DNA from: Sphingomonadaceae bacterium
GTDB lineage: Bacteria; Pseudomonadota; Alphaproteobacteria; Sphingomonadales; Sphingomonadaceae
DNA: 8,758 bases
Assembly (NCBI GenBank): GCA_947442095.1
Contig: CANEVG010000134.1
Span: forward strand, 1-8,758
Reading direction: 5' to 3'
The notes below the pieces were generated by a model that was given only the letters and a program-made list of their open reading frames with translations, was not told where the DNA came from and did not search any database. Below are positions 1-6,612 of the stretch, one piece after another. How positions within the stretch are numbered: the stretch's first letter is position 1; the number at the start of each line of letters is the position of its first letter. The position numbers and the translations under genes are program-made.

Positions 1-1
1 G

Positions 2-892
2 ACCATGCACGTGGCGTTCGCGCGTGACCTCTTCGATCCCCGCGTGCGCCTGTTCACCATGCCTTCGGATCAGGTCATCGCGCTTCACGACAAGGCCGAG
101 TTCGTGCGCATCGCTCAGGCCATCGGCCTTGGCGTGCCGGAGACGCACACGCTCGGAACCGGCGGGGCGCAGGCCTTGGCGCAAACCGGCGATGTGGTGG
201 TGAAGCCGGTGTTCTCATGCTCGGGACGCGGCATGCACATCGTGCGCAGCGGTTCCGACTTGCCGCCTGCCGACCCGGCCACCCCGGTGATCGTTCAGCG
301 CTTTGTTGAGGGCCAAGAATACAGCAGCTGTACGATTGCCCGCGATGGCCGCGTCGTCGCCACCATGGTCTATCGCGGCACGGTCATGGCCGGCTCGGTC
401 GCGATCAGCTTCGAGCGCGTCGAGCATCCGGCGATCAGTGGCTGGATCGACACGTTCGTGAACGCCAGCGGATGGACTGGGTTTATCGCGTTTGATTTCA
501 TCGTCGATGCCGCTGGCACAGTGCGGGCCATCGAGTGCAACCCGCGCGCCACCAGCGGCCTACATTTCTGGGAAGCCGAAGATATCGCCCGCGCCGTCCT
601 CAATCCGGCAGACACTGCGCCGGTCAGGGTGCGTCCGCAGCGGCAACTTCAGCAATTCTATGCGTGCCTGACAGAGGCGCAACTAGCGATGTTTCGCCGC
701 CGGGGATTCAAGGAGCAGCTCAAACGGCTGTTTTCAACGCGCGATGTCACCTGGGATACGTCCGATCCCTGGCCGTTCCTGAGCATGATGTTCACGTCAT
801 GGCCGATCATGCGCATGGCCATGGCCGAACGTGTTCCGTTTGGAGAAGTCGCAACCCGTGACGTGGACTGGTATCCGGGGGGCGCCCCATAG
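2..892 (+). CDS. ATP-grasp domain ligase-like protein (5' partial)
   Basis: The ATP-grasp fold joins a carboxylate to an amine or thiol through an acyl-phosphate; the substrate here is unknown. Counting from the first in-window ATG (position 5), the hallmarks are a nucleotide-contacting VVVKP (K67), a glycine-rich loop SCSGRG (71-76), QRFVEGQEYSS (98-108), and the metal/ATP motif AIECNPRATSG (175-185). About 85 residues follow the core, with two similar segments, STRDVTWD (244-251) and ATRDVDWYP (283-291). The frame stays open to the window edge, and most of the N-terminal pre-ATP-grasp domain is missing. The true start is therefore probably upstream, and the ATG at 5 may be internal. The stop (TAG) lies only 10 bp from the convergent end of the small membrane-protein gene, with no T-tailed hairpin between them. 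The best guess is a carbamoyl-phosphate-synthase-like ATP-grasp enzyme. Fold confidence is high, function unknown. Confidence 0.8.
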   Translation, partial: TMHVAFARDLFDPRVRLFTMPSDQVIALHDKAEFVRIAQAIGLGVPETHTLGTGGAQALAQTGDVVVKPVFSCSGRGMHIVRSGSDLPPADPATPVIVQRFVEGQEYSSCTIARDGRVVATMVYRGTVMAGSVAISFERVEHPAISGWIDTFVNASGWTGFIAFDFIVDAAGTVRAIECNPRATSGLHFWEAEDIARAVLNPADTAPVRVRPQRQLQQFYACLTEAQLAMFRRRGFKEQLKRLFSTRDVTWDTSDPWPFLSMMFTSWPIMRMAMAERVPFGEVATRDVDWYPGGAP

Positions 893-902
893 CATCGAGC
901 GA

Positions 903-1166
903 CTACTGCCGAGGCGCACCCCGGCGCAGCAGATCGACCAGATGGACCGGGAACGAGGCCGCCAGCGGCAGCGCGATCCAGGGCCAGGACGCACCAACCA
1001 ATGCGGCACGTAGTCCCAGCATCATAAGCGCGGCGGGAAGCAGAAGAAGCACGACATCTTCGCATTTTCTGCCTGCGCGCAGCAGCAGCACTGTCTCAAG
1101 GGCCAAAACTGCCAGCACCACATCGGCGGCGTGACCGCTGGCGAAGAATGCAGAGAAGTCGAACAT
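903..1166 (-). CDS. Small hydrophobic membrane protein of unknown function, downstream of tspO
   Basis: I do not recognise a named family. The 87-residue product has about three hydrophobic segments (roughly 12-30, 37-57 and 60-78) separated by short charged turns (RAGRKCED at 30-37), and a basic tail RRGAPRQ. This is compatible with a small three-helix inner-membrane protein. It starts with ATG 8 bp after the tspO stop, and an AGGG six bases before the ATG could serve as ribosome-binding site, so it is probably the last gene of the bchG-MFS-bchP-tspO transcript. Codon use and G+C resemble the neighbours. Its position suggests a role beside TspO or pigment metabolism, but that is inference from location only. 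Confidence 0.65.
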   Translation of the reverse strand: MFDFSAFFASGHAADVVLAVLALETVLLLRAGRKCEDVVLLLLPAALMMLGLRAALVGASWPWIALPLAASFPVHLVDLLRRGAPRQ

Positions 1167-1174
1167 CGGCAGCC

Positions 1175-1654
1175 CTAAAAGCTAGGATTGAGCTGGATGA
1201 TCTGCCAATTGAGCACCCCGGCAATCGTCACCCAGATCAGATAGGGCATTAGCAAGACCACCGAAGTGCGCGAGTAGCGGCCAAAAACGACGATCAGCGC
1301 CACGATTGAAAGCCAGAACAGGACCAATTCGTACATCGCCAAATCAGGACGGCGCAGCTGGAAGAACAGCACCGTCCAGGTCATGTTGAGGAAGCCGTTC
1401 AGCGAAAACAGGCCAATCAGCGTGTCGGTCGCAGCGCTGTTGGGGCTCGCGCGCCACGCCGTGACGCCCGCAAGCGCGATCAGCGCGAACACGATGGTCC
1501 AGATGAGCCCGAAAGCGGCCGGCGGGGGGTTCCACGCTGGCTTGTTCAAGGTCTCATACCAGCCCGTGGTATCGGTCATCGTCGCACCAACGCCTGCCAC
1601 CAGCAATGCTGAGACGGCGGCGATCACCAAAGGCAGCAACAAAGGACGATTCAT
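1175..1654 (-). CDS. tspO: TspO/MBR family tryptophan-rich sensory protein
   Basis: This is a five-helix membrane protein of the TspO/peripheral benzodiazepine receptor family. The family binds porphyrins, and in Rhodobacter sphaeroides it negatively modulates photosynthesis gene expression in response to oxygen. Family signatures, numbered from the chosen start, are WYETLNKPAWNPPPAAFGLIW (32-52, the conserved Trp/Pro loop), LNGFLNMTWTVLFF (85-98), AMYELVLFW (106-114) and PYLIWVTIAGVLNWQI (137-152). The length of 159 residues is normal. I chose the ATG at 1654 over an in-frame GTG at 1681. The ATG is preceded by GAGAG with 7-nt spacing and gives the usual N-terminus, whereas the GTG would lie inside the end of bchP. 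The ATG falls 10 bp after the bchP stop, so co-transcription with bchG-MFS-bchP is likely. It probably links tetrapyrrole status to the PpsR/PpaA circuit; that link is inferred from Rhodobacter. Confidence 0.95.
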   Translation of the reverse strand: MNRPLLLPLVIAAVSALLVAGVGATMTDTTGWYETLNKPAWNPPPAAFGLIWTIVFALIALAGVTAWRASPNSAATDTLIGLFSLNGFLNMTWTVLFFQLRRPDLAMYELVLFWLSIVALIVVFGRYSRTSVVLLMPYLIWVTIAGVLNWQIIQLNPSF

Positions 1655-1661
1655 GAAGACA

Positions 1662-1666
1662 CTCTC
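1662..1666 (-). promoter_or_regulatory. Ribosome-binding site of tspO
   Basis: The minus strand reads GAGAG, 7 nt before the ATG at 1654. The motif overlaps the bchP stop codon, so ribosomes finishing bchP would reach it. It decides the tspO start in favour of the ATG over the upstream GTG. Confidence 0.5.
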
Positions 1667-2861
1667 AACGGCGCACCGCACCTATTCCAAGGAGATGCGC
1701 GGTGTCTTTCAGGAAGATGCGCAAGTGCGCCATCGGGTCGGCCTTGACCAGCTTCTTGTTCATATAGGCCTGCCACGTCAGCTTCTGCACATCAGGATCC
1801 GCGCACATCGCCACGAACCGTTCACGGCGCTTGTCGCTGGAATACCAGAAGTATTGCATGATGCCCAGAATCCAGAACACCCGGCCATGATCGCGCATGA
1901 AGCTGCGGCGCGCAGATTTCAGCGCGCTGGGCTGCCCGGTCATCAGGAATGTGTGCGCGGCAGAAGCGACATAGCGCCCGCCCGCCATGGCATAGTAGAT
2001 GCCCTCGCCCGAAGCCGGTGCGACGATGCCGGCGGCATCGCCCGCGACAATCACATCGCGCCCGTTGTCCCAGCGCTTCAAGGGCTTGAGCGGGATCGGT
2101 GCGCCTTCGCTACGAATGGTCTCGCAGCCGGCCAGCCCCAGCTCGTCGCGCAGGGTCTTCACCGATCCGCGCAGCGAGAAGCCCTTGTGCGCACTGCCAA
2201 CGCCGATGCTGGAGGTTTCGCCATGCGGGAAGACCCAGGCGTAGAAATCGGGAGAGAAGCGGCCCTGGTAGATCACGTCGCAGCGCGAGCCGTCAAAACC
2301 TTCGGGCGTTGCGGCGGGTGACTTGATGATCTCGTGATAGGCAAACACGCATTTGACGTTCTCGCTGCCGGGCAGGCTGTCGCGCGCCACGGCGGAACGC
2401 GCGCCATCCGCGCCGATCACGATTTTTGCGCGCACGCGCTGCTCAGGCCCGCCGCGGCCTTCCCGGTAAACGACAATTGCGCCTTCCTGCCCGTCGCGTT
2501 CGATGCGCTCGAACGTGCCCGTGCGGCGCTCTGCCCCCACTTTGGCGGCGCGGCTGCGCAGCCATTCATCGAACACATCCCGGTCCACCATGCCGACATA
2601 GCCGATGTCACCCACCGGCATATCGACCGCGCGGTCTGACGGGGCGACCATGCGGGCCGAGCGGGCGCGAGCGACCAGAAGGCTTTCCGGCACACCGAAC
2701 TCCTCCATGAGGCGCGGCGGAACCGCACCGCCACAGGGCTTGATCCGCCCTGCCCGATCCAGCAGCATCACAGTGTGGCCGATGCGGGCAAGATCGGCCG
2801 CAGCCGTGGCTCCTGAAGGGCCGCCGCCCACAACGATGGCATCGAAATCAATCTGGGTCAT
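1665..2861 (-). CDS. bchP: Geranylgeranyl diphosphate / geranylgeranyl-bacteriochlorophyll reductase
   Basis: BchP reduces the geranylgeranyl tail of bacteriochlorophyll (or free geranylgeranyl diphosphate) to phytyl in three NADPH-dependent steps, using FAD, at the membrane. The 398 residues match the family's usual length. An N-terminal Rossmann FAD motif VGGGPSG (11-17) is followed by the acidic end of the second strand, LLD (33-35). The family's KPCGGAVPPR (41-50), the VIGADGARSAVAR motif (148-160) and AGDAAGIVAPASGEGI (273-288), which contacts the flavin, follow in order. The ATG at 2861 overlaps the stop of the upstream MFS gene as ATGA, implying translational coupling. tspO starts 10 bp after the TGA stop. 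No defect is visible. Confidence 0.96.
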   Translation of the reverse strand: MTQIDFDAIVVGGGPSGATAAADLARIGHTVMLLDRAGRIKPCGGAVPPRLMEEFGVPESLLVARARSARMVAPSDRAVDMPVGDIGYVGMVDRDVFDEWLRSRAAKVGAERRTGTFERIERDGQEGAIVVYREGRGGPEQRVRAKIVIGADGARSAVARDSLPGSENVKCVFAYHEIIKSPAATPEGFDGSRCDVIYQGRFSPDFYAWVFPHGETSSIGVGSAHKGFSLRGSVKTLRDELGLAGCETIRSEGAPIPLKPLKRWDNGRDVIVAGDAAGIVAPASGEGIYYAMAGGRYVASAAHTFLMTGQPSALKSARRSFMRDHGRVFWILGIMQYFWYSSDKRRERFVAMCADPDVQKLTWQAYMNKKLVKADPMAHLRIFLKDTAHLLGIGAVRR

Positions 2862-4192
2862 GCTTCTGCCTCCCGCAAGATGATCGCAGCGGGGCGTGCA
2901 GCGATACGCGCTGCCATCACCGCAGACGCCATGAACAGCAGCGCCTCGATCGTAAAAATGGTTTGAAATGCCTGTCCGTCGCTCTCTGCGCGGCGCGCGA
3001 GATCAACGCCTAGGGCGCCAGTGAGGCCGCCAAGGCCGAAAGCAATCGCCTGCGCAGCGCCCCACACGCCCATGCGCACGCCCTCTTGGGTGCCCGTGCC
3101 GGAGCCCGCGAGGCTCATCATCATGCCGATTGCGGAGACTGCAAAGAGCCCGTTGGCAAAGCCCAGCGCGGCAATGTTGCTGGCCAGCGGCCAGCCCGGC
3201 CCGAAACCTGCGCCGATGGCCAAGCTCGCCAGCGCGAGCGCCGACCCCACGCAGCCCGCCGTGATCCAGCCGCGCAGTTCGCCCGCAGCGCGGCCACTGA
3301 AGGCACTGCCGCCGACCCCGGCCACGATCATGCCGATAAGCACCCCGCTGTGCTGGACTGCCGAGAGCGATGTGGACTGCGCCGGTGTCATGCCAAAGAC
3401 GATCCCGGCAAAGGGCTCGAGAATGAGATCCTGCATCGAGTAGGCAAGCATCGAAAGGAACACGAACATGGTGAAGCGGCGCGCTGCAGGCTCGGCATAG
3501 ATGGCGCGCAAGGCAGCCCGGAGGTTCTGCTCCGGTGCCGCATCGGGTGCGGGCACGACACGCAGCGCCGAACGTTCAAGCCGGAAGGTCGCCACCACGG
3601 TCAGCGCCAGTGCGGTGGCGGCAATGCCCCCCGAAACCTGCGTCAAACGCGTCCAAGAAAATGGTTCGAGCAGTGCCCCAGCGATCCCGGCGGAGAGCAC
3701 GATACCCATGACCATCATGATCCAGGTGAGCGCCGCTGCCGCCGCGCGCCGTCTGGGCGCAACGCCGGAAGCGAGCAGCGCGAGGAGGGATGTGCCCGCC
3801 GCGCCGACCCCGGCTCCGATCAGGACAAAGCCGAGGATCGCGGTGGCGACAGCAAGCAAGGGCTGCGGCGCCACCAGCGGAAGTGCACAGACGGCGATCA
3901 GCGCCCCGCTGCCCAGCACCGCGATGCCGCCTATGATCCACGGGGTGCGCCGATGGCCCTTGTCAGACCCGTGGCCCCAGACCGGCCGGGCTAGCTGCAC
4001 GGCATAATGCAGCGCAACAAGGCCTGCCGGGATAGCCGCCGCCATGCCATATTCTACGACCATCACCCGGTTGAGCAGCGAAGTAGCGAGCATGACGATC
4101 GCGCCGATCGAGGCCTGCACCAGACCGAGGCGAACGATGGAAAACCAGCCGAAGCCGGGAGCCGGGTTCGTGCCGCGGGCGGGAATGCCCAT
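2858..4192 (-). CDS. PucC/Bch2-family MFS protein encoded between bchG and bchP
   Basis: This 12-helix major facilitator protein belongs to the PucC/LhaA/Bch2 group. It matches the gene lying between bchG and bchP in purple bacteria (ORF428-type, sometimes labelled a 44.5-kDa bacteriochlorophyll synthase chain). Members are linked to bacteriochlorophyll delivery or antenna assembly rather than classical transport; the exact job of this member is unsettled. Numbered from a GTG at 4195, the sequence shows the MFS loop 2-3 signature RPVWGHGSDKGHRRTP (70-85), PucC-like openings FSIVRLGLVQASIG (18-31) and LNRVMVVEYG (41-50), and about twelve hydrophobic stretches. The two possible starts are adjacent: GTG at 4195 and ATG at 4192, read as GTGATG. 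I give the ATG, which shares one base with the bchG stop (TGATG). No strong Shine-Dalgarno is seen, so re-initiation after bchG is likely. Its end overlaps bchP as ATGA. Confidence 0.9.
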   Translation of the reverse strand: MGIPARGTNPAPGFGWFSIVRLGLVQASIGAIVMLATSLLNRVMVVEYGMAAAIPAGLVALHYAVQLARPVWGHGSDKGHRRTPWIIGGIAVLGSGALIAVCALPLVAPQPLLAVATAILGFVLIGAGVGAAGTSLLALLASGVAPRRRAAAAALTWIMMVMGIVLSAGIAGALLEPFSWTRLTQVSGGIAATALALTVVATFRLERSALRVVPAPDAAPEQNLRAALRAIYAEPAARRFTMFVFLSMLAYSMQDLILEPFAGIVFGMTPAQSTSLSAVQHSGVLIGMIVAGVGGSAFSGRAAGELRGWITAGCVGSALALASLAIGAGFGPGWPLASNIAALGFANGLFAVSAIGMMMSLAGSGTGTQEGVRMGVWGAAQAIAFGLGGLTGALGVDLARRAESDGQAFQTIFTIEALLFMASAVMAARIAARPAAIILREAEA

Positions 4193-5118
4193 CACCAGTG
4201 GCCGCCAAGGCCGCCGGCAGCCGCCAGCATCCCCAGCACATAAAGGCTGACGCCCGTGGCACTATACCAAGGCGTGTTGGCGGCCGGATCGCGCAGCAGG
4301 CGCGGCATCAGCACGAACTGGGCGACAAGGACCAAGGCGACAATCGTGGCGGAGAGGTTCAGCCCCCATTGCACGAGAAGTGCGATGACGATGACCTGCG
4401 CCAGCGCCATCACCGCGCAGGCAAACAAGGCGGCATTGCGCACGCCTAAAATAACCGGCAGCGAACGCACGCCCGTCTTAACATCGCCCTCTACCGCCTT
4501 GAAATCATTGAGCGTCATGATCCCATGCGCGCCCAGACTATAGAGCACGAGGATTACGAGCACGGGCGTTTGCGGCAAAGTGCTGGTCATCACCGCCGCA
4601 CCCGTGAACCAGCTCAACCCTTCGTAGGTCAGACCCACAAGTGCCGGCCCCCACCAGCCGCTAGCCTTGAGGCGCAGCGGCGGCGCGCTGTAAATCCATG
4701 CAGCGATGAGGCCGACAATGGTTGCGACCGCAACCCACAGGCCCAGCGCCGCGCCGACCCCAAACGATATCACCGAACCCACGCAGGCAATCCACAGACC
4801 CCACCGGCCGGCAATGCGTCCAGAGGGGATCGGGCGGTTTGGTTCGTTGATCGCGTCCACATGCCGGTCGAACCAGTCGTTGATCGCCTGGCTGTTGCCG
4901 CAGACCAGCGGGCCGGCCAGCAGGCCGCCCAGAATGATCGCCAACCAATGTCCCGCAGCAGGCTGGCCCGAAGAGACCACACCGCATAGGAAGGCCCAGA
5001 TCGGCGGGAACCAGGTAATTGGCTTGAGCAACTCCAGCACGTCCCGCGCGGCGGGGCGGCGGACCGGCAAGACCGTTAGGGCGGCTGCTGATGCAGCTGA
5101 ACTGGCTGGTTGCGTCAT
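4192..5118 (-). CDS. bchG: Bacteriochlorophyll synthase (UbiA-family prenyltransferase)
   Basis: BchG esterifies bacteriochlorophyllide a with geranylgeranyl or phytyl diphosphate at the membrane, giving membrane-anchored bacteriochlorophyll a. It is a polytopic UbiA-superfamily protein of normal length (308 residues). The first Mg-diphosphate motif is NDWFDRHVDAINEPNRPIPSGR (starts at N80, with D81, D84 and D88). The second is LNDFKAVEGDVKTG (203-216, with D205 and D212). The BchG/ChlG signatures DVLELLKPITWFPP (26-39) and YSAPPLRLKASGWWG (143-157) are also present. The ATG at 5118 is the only Met before residue 177, and no Shine-Dalgarno precedes it. A TTGACA -35 and a weak -10 just upstream place the RNA start at or next to the ATG. 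It is the first gene of a translationally coupled bchG-MFS-bchP block, 60 bp after ppsR, under a PpsR-type operator. Confidence 0.97.
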   Translation of the reverse strand: MTQPASSAASAAALTVLPVRRPAARDVLELLKPITWFPPIWAFLCGVVSSGQPAAGHWLAIILGGLLAGPLVCGNSQAINDWFDRHVDAINEPNRPIPSGRIAGRWGLWIACVGSVISFGVGAALGLWVAVATIVGLIAAWIYSAPPLRLKASGWWGPALVGLTYEGLSWFTGAAVMTSTLPQTPVLVILVLYSLGAHGIMTLNDFKAVEGDVKTGVRSLPVILGVRNAALFACAVMALAQVIVIALLVQWGLNLSATIVALVLVAQFVLMPRLLRDPAANTPWYSATGVSLYVLGMLAAAGGLGGHW

Positions 5119-5131
5119 ACCCGAAGGGTAT
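5117..5131. repeat. 6-bp inverted repeat at the bchG start codon
   Basis: ATACCC-GAA-GGGTAT is a perfect 6-bp palindrome with a 3-base centre. One arm includes two bases of the bchG ATG, and the other contains the proposed -10 element. If the RNA begins upstream, the start codon would sit in a small hairpin. If it begins at the proposed promoter, the arm is excluded from the RNA. Confidence 0.5.
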
Positions 5132-5153
5132 GGTTGACACTTCCAAGTGTCAA
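5125..5153 (-). promoter_or_regulatory. Putative sigma-70 promoter of bchG
   Basis: On the minus strand a perfect -35 TTGACA (5148-5153) is followed, after exactly 17 bp, by a weak -10 TACCCT (5125-5130). The -10 matches the consensus only at T, A and the final T. It ends 6 nt before the ATG, so RNA would start at about the first coding base, giving a leaderless or nearly leaderless message. The -35 is fully covered by the TGT-N12-ACA operator, as expected for repression by PpsR. The weak -10 lowers confidence, and read-through from ppaA-ppsR could also supply bchG. Confidence 0.5.
5134..5153. repeat. Perfect 9-bp inverted repeat upstream of bchG
   Basis: The plus strand reads TTGACACTT-CC-AAGTGTCAA, a perfect 9-bp palindrome with a 2-base centre. 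It shares its right half-site with the adjacent TGT-N12-ACA operator, so the short intergenic region has three AAGTGT/ACACTT half-sites. No T-run follows it on the minus strand, so it is not an intrinsic terminator for ppsR. Confidence 0.7.
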
Positions 5154-5168
5154 ATGATTCTTACACTT
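5145..5168. promoter_or_regulatory. PpsR/CrtJ-type operator upstream of bchG
   Basis: TGT (5148-5150) and ACA (5163-5165) are separated by exactly 12 bases, matching the PpsR/CrtJ consensus TGT-N12-ACA. The symmetry extends to six perfect bases per arm, AAGTGT-N12-ACACTT. The site spans the -35 box of the proposed bchG promoter and lies right after ppsR itself. By analogy with Rhodobacter, PpsR bound here would block transcription of bchG and the genes after it under oxygen. Confidence 0.75.
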
Positions 5169-5178
5169 AAACGAAGCC

Positions 5179-6600
5179 CTATTCAGTCTCGCCAACGAGA
5201 TTGCCAAGACCGTAGCGGTGCAGCTTGGAATAGAGGCTCTGGCGGCTCAGCCCGAGGATCTCTGCGGCTGAAGCGCGATTGTCCGACGTGTAGACCAGCG
5301 CGGCCTCGATACACAGGCGCTCGATCAGATCGGTGCTCTCGCGCACGATCTCTTTGAGCGAGGCGCGTCCGACCAACTCGGTCAGTTGCTCGACCGAACG
5401 GGGCAGATCGAGCGGCGCCGGCGGCAGATCGCGCAAGCGGCGACCGATCTCGCGGATGGCAAAGCCATAGCAGGGCGCGTCACCCGAGGTGCGCACGGCA
5501 GAAAGCTCGACCGGCTCCTCCATATCCGACCCTTGCGCCCGCACTACGGTGCTGACGTTTCGGGCAAGGCCGTACTTGGTGAGTTGTCCCTCGATCAGAT
5601 CGAGATCAATGCCGGGGCGGCCCACGAAATCGCCCAGCGGACGGCCACGAATCTGATCGAGCGAGGCGGCGCGCGCCAATTCGAGGAATGCGATGTTGGC
5701 CGCAATGATGCGCATCTTGGCATCGGCGACGACAAAGGCATCGGGCATCCGCTCGACAATATCGAGCAAAGTCGCCGCGCCTTCGGGCGAGCGCGCGTTG
5801 GCCGGCGCAAGGCGTACCAACAGATAGCGTCCGCCGAGCTGGCGGAAGCCCGTGGCCGACAGTATGAGTTGTTGGCGCGCCCGGTCGAGCTCCACCGTTA
5901 GCGGCGAAACTTCGGATGTCGTCAGCACCGCGCCGAGATAGGCAAGCAGGGCATCGCGCGAACCGCGTGCGACAAGCCCTGTCAGCTTGGTGCCAACAAG
6001 ACTGCCGGAGCGGGCTTCCAGCAAGGTATGGGCCGCCGGGTTCGCTTCCTGAATACGCTGGCTGTCAGCCTCGACAAGCAGCACCGGTTCGGACGACAGA
6101 TCGAACAGCAGCCGGTAGCGCGTCTCGATCTGGCGCAGGCGCATATAATCGCGCTCAAGCGATTGCTGCGCCTGAAGCAGGCGCTGCTGCAGCACCACCG
6201 CGTTGCGCATGTCACGCCCGATGGCGATCAGGCGACTTCCGCCCGACAGGCTGATGACGAGGTAGCGAACCGGAATATCACCGCCATGGCCGGTATGATT
6301 GACTTGCCGCCAGCGCCTGCTGGCAGCGCCCGGTTCAAGACCGAGCATGTCCTTGACCTTGGTGCGGCTTTCCACCGTGACAACAGCCTCGAATGGTTTG
6401 CCGATCCACTCGTCACAGCCAGGAAAATCCTGGCGGTTGGCCGCAACATCGAGAATGCGGCCATCCGGATCGAGCGAGAGAGTGATGTCACCCGCCGCAA
6501 GGATGACCCGCAGCGTATCGGCCGCATCAAGCGAACCGAACGCAGCGTCAGGGCGCGTGAACGGAGTTTTGTCCGCGGTGGTTCGCTCGGGCTCTATCAC
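5179..6600 (-). CDS. ppsR: PpsR/CrtJ transcriptional repressor of photosynthesis genes
   Basis: PpsR (CrtJ) is a soluble redox- and light-linked repressor that binds TGT-N12-ACA palindromes at bch, crt and puc promoters. The 473-residue product has an N-terminal PAS-like domain (about 25-130), a helical linker rich in Q, L and R (about 132-165), two PAS domains (about 160-275 and 278-385) and a C-terminal Fis-type helix-turn-helix. The HTH carries NRASAAEILGLSRQSLYSKL (441-460). Cysteines occur only at 62, 377 and 430. C430, in RLCIEAAL just before the HTH, corresponds by context to the DNA-binding-domain redox Cys of CrtJ/PpsR. No Cys is found near 250, where the second classical redox Cys lies. 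The start is a GTG at 6600 with no clear Shine-Dalgarno, 12 nt after the ppaA stop and in the same frame. The first ATG (residue 86) would remove most of the N-terminal domain. Confidence 0.95.
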   Translation of the reverse strand: MIEPERTTADKTPFTRPDAAFGSLDAADTLRVILAAGDITLSLDPDGRILDVAANRQDFPGCDEWIGKPFEAVVTVESRTKVKDMLGLEPGAASRRWRQVNHTGHGGDIPVRYLVISLSGGSRLIAIGRDMRNAVVLQQRLLQAQQSLERDYMRLRQIETRYRLLFDLSSEPVLLVEADSQRIQEANPAAHTLLEARSGSLVGTKLTGLVARGSRDALLAYLGAVLTTSEVSPLTVELDRARQQLILSATGFRQLGGRYLLVRLAPANARSPEGAATLLDIVERMPDAFVVADAKMRIIAANIAFLELARAASLDQIRGRPLGDFVGRPGIDLDLIEGQLTKYGLARNVSTVVRAQGSDMEEPVELSAVRTSGDAPCYGFAIREIGRRLRDLPPAPLDLPRSVEQLTELVGRASLKEIVRESTDLIERLCIEAALVYTSDNRASAAEILGLSRQSLYSKLHRYGLGNLVGETE

Positions 6601-6612
6601 CGTGATGCCAGA

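Noticed and set aside
876..902. GC-rich palindrome GGGGCGCCCC at the end of the ATP-grasp gene considered as a terminator
   Set aside because: It lies within the coding sequence, has no loop and no following T-tract.
1655..1681. Longer tspO start at GTG 1681
   Set aside because: It adds nine residues inside the bchP end. The ATG at 1654 has a GAGAG at 7 nt and the normal TspO N-terminus.
1383..2321. 312-codon open frame on the plus strand opposite tspO and bchP
   Set aside because: It spans the antisense of two well-supported genes, has no recognisable domain and no convincing start signal. It is a GC-rich shadow frame.
3086..3994. 302-codon open frame on the plus strand opposite the MFS gene
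   Set aside because: Its product is rich in R, G, D, H and Q with no hydrophobic core or family motif, as expected of an antisense shadow of a GC-rich gene. The minus-strand product is a clear 12-helix MFS protein.
5134..5139. Plus-strand TTGACA as a promoter running toward ppsR
   Set aside because: No suitable -10 is seen, and the downstream plus strand is antisense to ppsR. It is explained by the palindrome arm.
5134..5153. Perfect 9-bp palindrome considered as an intrinsic terminator for ppsR
   Set aside because: No T-run follows on the minus strand, and the 2-base centre is too tight for a normal hairpin loop. An operator is the better reading.
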